Below are positions 1-7,524 of a DNA stretch of 64,000 bases, piece after piece (the first letter of the stretch is position 1; each line of letters begins with the position of its first letter). The notes under the pieces were generated by a model. The model was given only the letters and a program-made list of their open reading frames with translations. It was not told where the DNA came from and did not search any database. The translations under genes were made by a program, and so were the position numbers. Origin of the DNA: Cecembia lonarensis LW9 (GTDB lineage: Bacteria; Bacteroidota; Bacteroidia; Cytophagales; Cyclobacteriaceae). Location of the stretch: NCBI RefSeq assembly GCF_000298295.1, contig NZ_AMGM01000010.1:30967-94966 (forward strand), given 5' to 3'.

Positions 1-137
1 CGGACCATGGGCATCAGATGTTGGATGATATTCCCAAACCCATCATCAACCCAGGCTATACCGCCATTGGCAGGCTCAAAGGCTTGGCTGAAATAAGGGG
101 TGTGGAAGCAGGCTTGATTTACGCTGGATTGGTTTGA
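1..137 (+). CDS. uxuA: Mannonate dehydratase, C-terminal fragment
   Basis: This is the last 44 residues of an open frame that enters from the left edge and stops at TGA 135-137. The fragment contains [19 protein letters not shown] and AEIRG, which match the conserved C-terminus of UxuA. That enzyme dehydrates D-mannonate to 2-keto-3-deoxygluconate in hexuronate catabolism. The start and most catalytic residues lie outside the window. I am fairly sure of the family because the tail is very characteristic, but the neighbours that would confirm a uronate operon are not visible. Confidence 0.85.
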   Translation, partial: DHGHQMLDDIPKPIINPGYTAIGRLKGLAEIRGVEAGLIYAGLV

Positions 138-157
138 TTTTTTTTTAAATAAAGCTT

Positions 158-171
158 TGCAAACGAATGCA
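158..171. promoter_or_regulatory. LacI-family operator-like palindrome
   Basis: The sequence TGCAAACGAATGCA has TGCA at both ends around a central CG. It resembles the GCAAACG-based sites next to the lacI gene at 57583-57608 and 58800-58813. It lies downstream of uxuA and about 100 nt before a possible small RNA. No annotated start codon lies close downstream, so its function is inferred from sequence likeness only. Confidence 0.35.
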
Positions 172-261
172 TCAGGCTCAAAGCCCATCCATCATAAAAA
201 TCAAATATTTAAAAAGCTTTTAGTAACCCAAAATCCCTTCCGTCGTTAGAAGATAGTAATA

Positions 262-380
262 ATTAGCAATGACGGGAGTTGATCCCACTGCTCATACGGA
301 GAGTGAGGCTTTTCTCTTTTAGTTTAGTTGATATTGTCATTGTAGCATAATGGGCCCTTTATGGGCCCATTCTCTTTTTT
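262..380 (+). ncRNA. Candidate structured small RNA or 3'UTR element
   Basis: The convergent gap between uxuA and glgB can fold on the plus strand. A 7-bp closing stem pairs CAATGAC (267-273) with GTCATTG (336-342). Inside it is a hairpin GGGA/TCCC (274-286) and a short CACT/AGTG helix (286-305). A strong terminator follows at 349-380. No plausible ORF covers it. It could be an independent sRNA or the structured 3' end of the uxuA transcript. I recognise no known RNA family, and short helices of this kind can arise by chance. Confidence 0.3.
349..380 (+). terminator. Rho-independent terminator, plus strand
   Basis: A 9-bp perfect stem AATGGGCCC/GGGCCCATT with a 5-nt loop is followed by CTCTTTTTT. 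The T-tract is on the plus strand only, so it ends a rightward transcript (uxuA or the candidate sRNA) rather than glgB. Confidence 0.75.
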
Positions 381-386
381 ATCCCA

Positions 387-2444
387 TTATACCTTCTTTT
401 TCAACACCAATGCTGTTCTGTTTGGCAGGTAGATCTTGATCTTGTTTTTCTTGTCGCTGGGATAGAGAAACTCCTCTGATACACGCTCAAAACCTCCAAA
501 GTTTTTATTATCGGAATTCAGGACAATTTGATATTCACCCGGTGTAGGAACTACAAACTCAAAGCCAAAAATGGATTCAGAAACATGGAAATTAAAGATA
601 AAGATCAAGCTGGCCCTTTGAAAAACCAATATCTTTTTATCTGCATCCAAGAAAATCTGCTCGGCATGAGGGGCGACCAAGAGTAAATGCTCTTTGGCCA
701 TTTGAATCATGGCCTTGTCCCATTCATCGAGTTCATGGTAACGCAAGTGCTCTGTATCCACCAAAGACCATTGCCTTCGGGCATATTGGTAACTCCAGTC
801 ATTACCTTCCCTGGGGAAGTCCACCCATTCAGGGTGACCAAACTCATTCCCTATAAAATTCATATAGCCTTCTCCTCCCAATGCAATGGTAATCAAGCGG
901 ATCATTTTGTGGAGGGCCACTCCCCTGTCAACTACCAAACTGCTTTGCAGCTTGCTCATGCCTGTGTACATTTCCTTGTCCATCAGCCAAAAGGCAATGG
1001 ACTTGTCCCCGACCAATGCCTGGTCATGGGATTCGGCATAAGCAATGGTTCTTTCCTTCTTAGGCCGATTGCTCAGCTCATGCCACATTTCAAACATGTC
1101 CCAGTGCTCATCTACTTTGTGCTTTAAGGTTTTGATCCAGAAATCAGGGATACCCATCCCCAGTCTGAAGTCGAAGCCCAGTCCCCCATCTTCATGCCTC
1201 CTGCACAAACCTGGCATGCCACTGACTTCTTCGGCAATGGACAATGCCTGTCTGTTAAAATCATGGATCAGTTTATTGGCCAATTGCAGGTAAATGACCG
1301 CATCCCAATCTACTCCCTCTCTGAAATATTTTACCGGATTGTCAAAGGTAACATGGCCATGGTGCAGGTAAAGAATGGAGGTGACTCCATCCCAACGGAA
1401 ACCATCAAAGTGGAACTCTTCCATCCAGTACCGGATGTTGGAAAGGAGAAACTGTATCACTTCCTTTTTTCCATAATCAAACAGTTTGCTGTCCCAGCCT
1501 TCATGGTATCCTCGCCCACCTGGGTGAAAATATTGGTGATCTGAACCATCAAATTCATTCAACCCTTCATTCACATTTTTCACCGCATGGGAATGTACGA
1601 TGTCCATGACCACAGAAATGCCCATCTCATGGGCTTTATTGATCATAAACTTGAGTTCCTCAGGCGTGCCAAAACGGGAGGAAGGACTAAAGAAATTGGA
1701 TACATGGTAACCAAAGGACCCATAGTAAGGATGTTCCATGATGGCCATTACCTGTATGGTATTGTAACCTGATTTTTTGATCCTTGGCAAAATATTTTCT
1801 GCAAATTCCAAGTAGGTACCTACGCCTTCTTTCTCTTGGGCCATTCCTACATGACACTCATAAATCAACGGTTGCATGAGATTGTCCGATGGATCAAAAC
1901 CATGATCAGACCAGATGAATGATTGGGACGGAAACCAGAGTTGCCCTGCAAAGTCATGACTCTCCTCATCCTGTACTACCCTCCTGATATAGGCCGGTAT
2001 CCTATCAAGCGCTCCATTGACCGCCTCAACATGAACTTTGACCTTGGATCCATGAACAAATGACGTTTTATAATCCGCATAAGGCAAAAAAATCTCCCAG
2101 TCTCCCCTGTGGTTTTTACGCATGGGATGACTATACCGGTTCCAATGGTTGAAATCCCCCATCAAAAAAAGATTGTATGCCTTTGGTGCCCATTCCCGAT
2201 ACACCCAACCATTTCTCAGTGGATCAAAATGAATTCCATAGTATTCATGTGCTCTGGCAAATTCCAGCACGCTGCCATAGCCATGTTCAATCTCTTTCAA
2301 GGCATATTTATACCTGAAGTACCTTTCATAAATATCTTCTGAATAATCCTTGAGCCAGTCTTCTTCCTTGGCCAAGGCTAAAATTTTCTGATTTTCCACA
2401 AAAAATCCGGAGTTAGTTTGATTTAAAGATAAAAAATAAATCAC
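387..2444 (-). CDS. glgB: 1,4-alpha-glucan branching enzyme, GH13_8 type
   Basis: This cytoplasmic enzyme makes alpha-1,6 branches in glycogen. An N-terminal CBM48-like domain (about residues 75-180, with REWAPKAYNLFLMGDFN) precedes the GH13 barrel. Conserved region I is DIVHSH near 281. The nucleophile is Asp352 in GFRWDGVTS, the acid/base is Glu405 in AEEVSG, and the third acid is Asp474 in ESHDQ. The AEEVSGMP and YAESHDQALVGDK motifs fit the eukaryotic-like GH13_8 branch rather than the E. coli type. The first 15 residues of the longest frame look unlike the family. A GTG at 2399 giving MENQKILALAKEEDW is a good alternative start. No other glycogen gene is adjacent. Confidence 0.93.
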   Translation of the reverse strand: MIYFLSLNQTNSGFFVENQKILALAKEEDWLKDYSEDIYERYFRYKYALKEIEHGYGSVLEFARAHEYYGIHFDPLRNGWVYREWAPKAYNLFLMGDFNHWNRYSHPMRKNHRGDWEIFLPYADYKTSFVHGSKVKVHVEAVNGALDRIPAYIRRVVQDEESHDFAGQLWFPSQSFIWSDHGFDPSDNLMQPLIYECHVGMAQEKEGVGTYLEFAENILPRIKKSGYNTIQVMAIMEHPYYGSFGYHVSNFFSPSSRFGTPEELKFMINKAHEMGISVVMDIVHSHAVKNVNEGLNEFDGSDHQYFHPGGRGYHEGWDSKLFDYGKKEVIQFLLSNIRYWMEEFHFDGFRWDGVTSILYLHHGHVTFDNPVKYFREGVDWDAVIYLQLANKLIHDFNRQALSIAEEVSGMPGLCRRHEDGGLGFDFRLGMGIPDFWIKTLKHKVDEHWDMFEMWHELSNRPKKERTIAYAESHDQALVGDKSIAFWLMDKEMYTGMSKLQSSLVVDRGVALHKMIRLITIALGGEGYMNFIGNEFGHPEWVDFPREGNDWSYQYARRQWSLVDTEHLRYHELDEWDKAMIQMAKEHLLLVAPHAEQIFLDADKKILVFQRASLIFIFNFHVSESIFGFEFVVPTPGEYQIVLNSDNKNFGGFERVSEEFLYPSDKKNKIKIYLPNRTALVLKKKV

Positions 2445-2782
2445 ATCACAGAACTACAAGTAAGGTTATTTTGCATGTTGTTTTACCAAATACTTTCTGT
2501 TTTCTCCCAAGGCTAATAGTGATTAAGCCCTTTAGGGCTGGTCCTCGTAAATTTACACATATAATGGGTACTGTGGTTCTAGGAAATTCGCAAGCTCTGC
2601 GTATAATTCATTTTCCCATGCTGCTTTGATGAACGAAAAGGGCCAAGATTATTTATAACCCAAAATCCAGGTAATTTGTGAAATTGGTGTCATTCCTGCC
2701 TTCTGAAGGAAGGAGCGGTTAGTTCCCCAAAAAGCAAAGCTTTTTTATCCAAGCCTTAATCTAGCAGGTGTCTTTGTCCTAG
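2445..2782. other. Gene-free gap between glgB and glycerate kinase
   Basis: No credible ORF is present. A small palindrome AGCCC-TTTA-GGGCT lies at 2526-2539. A symmetric hairpin AAAAAGC-AAA-GCTTTTTT at 2729-2746 follows the glycerate kinase stop and could be a weak bidirectional terminator. I see no clear TAnnTTTG promoter for glgB. Confidence 0.5.
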
Positions 2783-3880
2783 TTAATCGTTAGTTAATTC
2801 CAAAATCGATCTCCTCAAATTCTCCTTTGCCTTTTGTCTAAAATCAGGACTTGAAAAATCCAAATCCGGTAAAACCAGTACCTTTTTGAATCCTGCATCC
2901 CCAAAATCATCCCCTGCAGTAACTAAATAACAGGGCTTACCTGCTTGTTTACATAACTGTAATAGTTCATAACTCCCCTTTCCTCCCGCAGATTGATGGT
3001 CATACTTTCCCTCACCGGTGATCACTAAGTCTGCCCAGGCTACCTTTTCAACCATACCAACTTTGGAAAAAAACCACTGTGCCCCCATTTTTAATTCAAC
3101 TTGAAAAAAATGGGCCAATCCAAAAGCAATTCCTCCTGCCGCCCCAAAGCCTTTTTGATCCGGAACCGCTTTCTTGGCTTTTTGGGACAAAATGGTCAAA
3201 ACGCCCTCACAAGTTTTTTCAAAGTTGGGGATTTCATCAGGTGGTAAACCCTTTTGTGGGCCAAATACAGGAATGGCTCCCTTTGGACCCCAAAAGGTAT
3301 GGTTAACATCACAAAGACAGGTAAAACGGATGTCCAATGAATGGACCGGTCTTTGGATATGTTGGATTTTACTCAAAAATGTGTCCGAGAACAAGGGAAT
3401 TTCCCTGCCCTTTTCATCCAAAAACCCAAATCCCAAAGCAGCTAATATTCCAATGCCCAAATCCACCGTGGCCGAACCACCCAGACCTAGAACAATATGA
3501 TTGGCACCTGCCTTGACAGCTGCTTGAATCAGTTGTCCTGTCCCGTAAGTACTGGCCACCCATGGGTTTCTTTCTACGGTTTGAAGATCTTTGATTCCTG
3601 AAACCGTAGAAACATCCAAGTAGGCGGTTTTGCTGTTGGCATCAAAAAAGTAATACCCCCTGACAGATCTGCCCAAGGCATTCAGCGCCCAGATTTGCTG
3701 TGATTCTAATCCTAATGCTTTCCCCAACAAATAACAAGTACCATCTCCCCCATCTGCAATGGGCAAAACCGCTGTTTCCGCATTCGGATTTACATCCTTA
3801 ATTGCCCCTCGGATGATTGCTGCAGCTTCATCTGCTTCAATGGTTCCTTTAAAGGCATTGGGGGATATCAGGATTTTCAT
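2783..3880 (-). CDS. glxK: Glycerate kinase (GlxK/GarK family)
   Basis: The 365-residue protein is a full-length type I glycerate kinase, which phosphorylates D-glycerate with ATP. The N-terminus MKILISPNAFKGT, the PIADGGDGT motif near residue 42, the LGLGGSATVDLG motif near 132 and the VITGEGKYDHQS motif near 285 are hallmarks of the family. The product enters lower glycolysis as 2-phosphoglycerate in most members. It appears to be a single-gene unit, with long gaps on both sides. A hairpin at 2729-2746 may end its transcript. The family call is secure; the physiological source of glycerate is not shown here. Confidence 0.93.
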   Translation of the reverse strand: MKILISPNAFKGTIEADEAAAIIRGAIKDVNPNAETAVLPIADGGDGTCYLLGKALGLESQQIWALNALGRSVRGYYFFDANSKTAYLDVSTVSGIKDLQTVERNPWVASTYGTGQLIQAAVKAGANHIVLGLGGSATVDLGIGILAALGFGFLDEKGREIPLFSDTFLSKIQHIQRPVHSLDIRFTCLCDVNHTFWGPKGAIPVFGPQKGLPPDEIPNFEKTCEGVLTILSQKAKKAVPDQKGFGAAGGIAFGLAHFFQVELKMGAQWFFSKVGMVEKVAWADLVITGEGKYDHQSAGGKGSYELLQLCKQAGKPCYLVTAGDDFGDAGFKKVLVLPDLDFSSPDFRQKAKENLRRSILELTND

Positions 3881-4012
3881 TTCCGAGTCAGTGAAGGTGT
3901 TTGAAAAAAAGATTTTTTAACCGCACAGAAAGATAGAAAACTTAGTCAGGAAAAGCCAATTCCAGTAGCTATCCAACAATTAAAGGTCGGCTAATACAAG
4001 TTAGTGATGTCT

Positions 4013-4090
4013 TGATTCTTGTTTCTTGATTCTTGTTTCTAACATTCCCGCTTCTCGCCTCTCGCCTCTCGTTTCTCGTTTCTCGCTTCT
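4013..4090. repeat. Degenerate 7-bp tandem array abutting a stop codon
   Basis: Eleven units follow one another on the plus strand, mostly fitting YGNNTCT: TGATTCT and TGTTTCT alternate, then CGCTTCT, CGCCTCT twice, CGTTTCT twice and CGCTTCT. One 8-nt unit (4041-4048) breaks the phase. The final unit overlaps the stop codon of the AGCS gene (4089-4091). On the sense strand of that gene the array is purine-rich 3'UTR. Confidence 0.85.
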
Positions 4091-5435
4091 ACTTCCGCAC
4101 CCTCCCAAAATACTCCTTCGTCGCCGCCTTTACTTTAGGTGCCAGGTAAATCGTGGAAATCATCGTCGGAATCGCCATTACCGCATACATCCCATCTATA
4201 AAACTCACCACTACTTCCAAAGACACCACAGCACCGCCAACAATGGTGATCAAATAGAAATAATTGTAATATTTGGCCTTTTCCGCACCAAAGAGGTAAT
4301 TGAAGCATTTGTGTCCATAGTAGGAATAGGTAAACATGGTGGACAAGGCAAAAACAAGCACAGCCACCATCAACAAGTATTTGCCGATGCCTGGTAAACC
4401 CATTTCAAAGGCCGATAGGGTTAACCTTACACCATCATTGTCCGTAGACTGCCATACGCCGGTCAACAGGATCACCAATGCGGTCAAAGTACAAACCACC
4501 ACGGTATCAATAAAAGGTCCCAACATGGCGATCAAACCCTCCCTTACCGGTTCATTGTTTTTGGAGGCACCATGCACCATGGGTGCTGTACCAATACCAG
4601 CTTCATTGGAAAAAGCGGCCCTTCTAGCACCGATCACCATCACCGCTCCCACAGCGCCGCCCATGACTGCATTACCTGTAAAGGCATCTTCCACAATCAA
4701 CCATAACATGGCCGGAACCTGATCATAAAAACGAAACATGATGATCAGAACAGTAGCAAAATACAAAAGTACCATAAAGGGGACCAATCGGGATGCTACG
4801 GCGGCAATCCGTTTGATTCCGCCTAAAATCACAATGGCAACAATGATCATCATAGATATACCCAATACCCATTTGGTAGTTTCTCCGTTATCCAAACCAT
4901 TAGGAATTAATAGGACAGAACGCAGGACAGCAGTCAACTGGTTTGCCTGAAATATGGCCAAAAGTCCCAATACACCCGCAACAGAAAATAGGATAGCCAA
5001 AGGTTTCCACTTCTTTCCCATACCTTCTTCTATCACATACATAGGCCCACCTTGTACCGTTCCCTGGGTATCCTTGCCCCGGTACATGATGGCCAAAGTA
5101 CAGGTGAAATATTTGGTTGCCATGCCCACAAAAGCCGAAATCCACATCCAGAAAATGGCCCCAGGTCCCCCCATATTGATGGCAATGGCCACTCCTGAAA
5201 TATTGCCCAAACCTACGGTTGCCGCAATGGCCGCTGAAAGAGCCTGACGGGAGGAAATCTGCCCGGGCAGGTTTTCATCGTCATATTTTCCCCTGACTAC
5301 TTTTAGGGCATGCCCAAAATGGCGGAAGGGTAAAAAGCCTGAATAGGCAAAAAGGATAAAGCCTCCTCCCATCAATAACAGGAGCATGGGCGTATCCCAA
5401 ATCCAATTGCTAAAGTCTATGATAAATTGTCCCAT
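4089..5435 (-). CDS. AGCS-family sodium:amino acid symporter
   Basis: This 448-residue inner-membrane protein imports an amino acid, typically alanine or glycine, with sodium. It is mostly hydrophobic, with about ten or eleven membrane segments. The family signature is visible around residues 70-100, including TVGLGNISGVA and GGPGAIFWMW. SNEAGIGTAP near 275 is another strongly conserved AGCS stretch. The length is normal for the family. The start ATG at 5435 gives a short N-terminus before the first helix. The gene sits alone, preceded by a 16-bp duplication and followed by the 7-bp array at its stop. The exact substrate cannot be told from sequence. Confidence 0.93.
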   Translation of the reverse strand: MGQFIIDFSNWIWDTPMLLLLMGGGFILFAYSGFLPFRHFGHALKVVRGKYDDENLPGQISSRQALSAAIAATVGLGNISGVAIAINMGGPGAIFWMWISAFVGMATKYFTCTLAIMYRGKDTQGTVQGGPMYVIEEGMGKKWKPLAILFSVAGVLGLLAIFQANQLTAVLRSVLLIPNGLDNGETTKWVLGISMMIIVAIVILGGIKRIAAVASRLVPFMVLLYFATVLIIMFRFYDQVPAMLWLIVEDAFTGNAVMGGAVGAVMVIGARRAAFSNEAGIGTAPMVHGASKNNEPVREGLIAMLGPFIDTVVVCTLTALVILLTGVWQSTDNDGVRLTLSAFEMGLPGIGKYLLMVAVLVFALSTMFTYSYYGHKCFNYLFGAEKAKYYNYFYLITIVGGAVVSLEVVVSFIDGMYAVMAIPTMISTIYLAPKVKAATKEYFGRVRK

Positions 5436-5471
5436 GAATGTTCTTAATAATTCAGCATATTAATGGCATTT

Positions 5472-5503
5472 TTGGTAAAAGGCAAATTTGGTAAAAGGCA
5501 AAT
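5472..5503. repeat. 16-bp perfect tandem duplication
   Basis: TTGGTAAAAGGCAAAT occurs twice head to tail at 5472-5487 and 5488-5503, about 40 bp upstream of the AGCS start. It is probably replication slippage. It lies in the likely 5'UTR or promoter region of that gene. Confidence 0.85.
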
Positions 5504-5624
5504 GAGAAGTGGAATTTGATGTCTTATGAATGTTGAACCAAAACGGTCAATGATTTTTAGGGAATGACAAGTTGAAGCCTTTGACCCTAGCAGCCCTTCT
5601 GTAAATTGAACACTACTTTTTATC

Positions 5625-5645
5625 CCACCCTGCACCCTGGCCCCT
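5625..5645. repeat. Short 7-bp-period tract
   Basis: Three heptads in phase, CCACCCT, GCACCCT and GGCCCCT, lie about 80 bp beyond the stop of the GH20 gene. It is the shortest of the 7-bp-period tracts in this window and would not be convincing alone. Confidence 0.5.
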
Positions 5646-5650
5646 CACTA

Positions 5651-5671
5651 AATCAGTCCACTGGACTGATT
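5651..5671. repeat. 21-bp near-perfect palindrome
   Basis: AATCAGTCCA and TGGACTGATT flank a single central C. It sits between the GH20 stop (5721) and the AGCS start (5435). It has no flanking T-tract, so it is not a typical terminator. It could be a binding site for a dimeric regulator or a short hairpin. Confidence 0.55.
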
Positions 5672-5720
5672 CTTAACGTTCGGTCCTCTTTTTACTTTTG
5701 CCTTGGCTCTTTTCAATTAA

Positions 5721-7331
5721 CTACCATTCCACCTTCGGTGACCTGTAGAAATTCTTCCCCTGAGCCTCCCAGCGTTGACCATGCCAAGCAATCCTTCTGC
5801 TGAAATCTTCCCAATTTCGGGCAGTCTTTGGAGACCAGGCAATTTCGGCAATAGCTGCCAATCTAGGGAAAGTCATGTATTCAATATCTGACATGGTCGT
5901 GATGGTCTCCGTCCACAATGGCGCTTCTACTCCCAGGATATGTTCTCTTCTGATTTCAGCTTCCAATTCAGTAGGATCCCAGTTATATGCCTCATCCAAC
6001 TCAATATAAGCTGCCCAATGCAAACCCAAATGGGTGGTAGAATCATACTGCATATCCAAATAGGCTTTTACTGCAGGTGAAATCAAAACTTTTGACCCTT
6101 GGTCAATAGCCATGATGGCATTCTCCGCCTTGGCCCAGTATTGGGCTACAGAGGTAGGAAGTAATTTAGCATGGGCCACTTCATCCCAACCCAAGGTTTT
6201 CTTGCCATATTTGGTGACAATTTCCTGTGCTTTTTCGATAAATGGGATGTAATCCTCCATGGCTGTGACATGGGATTCATCTCCCCCAATATGGAAATAA
6301 GGTCCTGGGGTGAGTTCTGAAATTTCCCGGATCACATCATCGATAAACTTATACGTTACCGGACTGTCTGTATCTAAAGTGGAGAAACCCACTTCAATGC
6401 CCGTGTGATAAGGTGTTGCATCCGGATCCTCTTCATCCACGCCTAAAGCCTTTCTGTCCACAGGAACAGCGGTAGCCTCCGGAACAGTGATCCCAGGGTT
6501 CAGAATACCATAGGCATTCAAGGCAGAATTGGTATGACCCGGCATATCAATCTCCGGAACGATGGTAATGAATCTACTTTGCGCATAGCGCACGATTTCC
6601 GTGTAATCATCTTGGGTATAATAGCCCCCTTTGCCCCCTCCTACTTCATTGGCGCCACCAATGGTGGTCAACAAAGGCCAGGATTTGATCTCAATCCTCC
6701 ATCCCTGATCATCAGAAAGATGCAGATGCAAATGATTGATCTTATATACCGCAATCTGATCGATCAGTTTTTTTACATCTTCCACAGAAAAGAAATGCCT
6801 GGCCACATCCAACATCATACCTCTGTAACCGTATTCCGGATAATCTTCGATGGATCCCTGTGGTAAGGAAAACTGATTGTTTACACCTGGAATTTTACCA
6901 CCATGGGCAGGAATCAATTGCTGCAATGACTGAATGCCATAAAACAATCCTGCCGGTTGCGGGGCACTAATCAGCACCTTCTTATCCATGATGGCCAATC
7001 GGTACCCTTCCTCCTTATCTGAGGCACTGGCATCCAAGGCCAATACAATGGCATTGTCCCGATCTTCCTGAGCGATATTCAGGTTAAGACCAGTCAGTGC
7101 GCTTATGGAAGATTTTAAATATTCTCCGATCAACTGCACTTGGGCGGGATCAGCTTGCAGCACGATGGCTGTTTTCCCGTCCAAGGTAAAACTGCCCGCT
7201 GCAGGTACCACGGAAACAGGAATAGGTATGATACTGTGCTGATCCATAGGTACCGTTTCCTGCTTTTGGCCACAGGAAAATGCCAAGATTATCACTGCTG
7301 CCGAGAACAGCAGGCTTTTTAATTGCTTCAT
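5721..7331 (-). CDS. Beta-N-acetylhexosaminidase, GH20 lipoprotein
   Basis: This exo-enzyme removes terminal N-acetylhexosamines from chitooligosaccharides or glycans by substrate-assisted catalysis. I start it at ATG 7331, which gives a lipoprotein signal ending in ILAFSC with the lipidated Cys at residue 20. The longer frame from 7364 would bury that signal. A GH20b-type N-terminal domain spans roughly 30-155 and the TIM barrel 165-500. The catalytic pair is Asp351-Glu352 in HIGGDESH; HLHLHLSDDQGWR and PEIDMPGHT are also conserved. At 536 residues it is full length. It is probably surface or periplasmic and is not part of an obvious operon. Confidence 0.93.
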   Translation of the reverse strand: MKQLKSLLFSAAVIILAFSCGQKQETVPMDQHSIIPIPVSVVPAAGSFTLDGKTAIVLQADPAQVQLIGEYLKSSISALTGLNLNIAQEDRDNAIVLALDASASDKEEGYRLAIMDKKVLISAPQPAGLFYGIQSLQQLIPAHGGKIPGVNNQFSLPQGSIEDYPEYGYRGMMLDVARHFFSVEDVKKLIDQIAVYKINHLHLHLSDDQGWRIEIKSWPLLTTIGGANEVGGGKGGYYTQDDYTEIVRYAQSRFITIVPEIDMPGHTNSALNAYGILNPGITVPEATAVPVDRKALGVDEEDPDATPYHTGIEVGFSTLDTDSPVTYKFIDDVIREISELTPGPYFHIGGDESHVTAMEDYIPFIEKAQEIVTKYGKKTLGWDEVAHAKLLPTSVAQYWAKAENAIMAIDQGSKVLISPAVKAYLDMQYDSTTHLGLHWAAYIELDEAYNWDPTELEAEIRREHILGVEAPLWTETITTMSDIEYMTFPRLAAIAEIAWSPKTARNWEDFSRRIAWHGQRWEAQGKNFYRSPKVEW

Positions 7332-7524
7332 AGTCGAAATGTTTTTGGGATTAATCAAACTCAAACTTACTTAATTTTTTTAATTAAGCGTTGACCAATT
7401 AAATAAAATTATATCAATTGGTAATAGAGGGCTTATTTGTATTATCTATTGACACATTTATAAAAAAAAATTGATTTTTTTGACGGATTCATCATGAAAA
7501 TAAATTTAAACTCACCCCTTTGAG

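Noticed and set aside
687..2342. Plus-strand ORFs of 61-146 residues inside the glgB gene
   Set aside because: They are antisense shadows of a gene with complete catalytic motifs. None shows a recognisable domain or signal.
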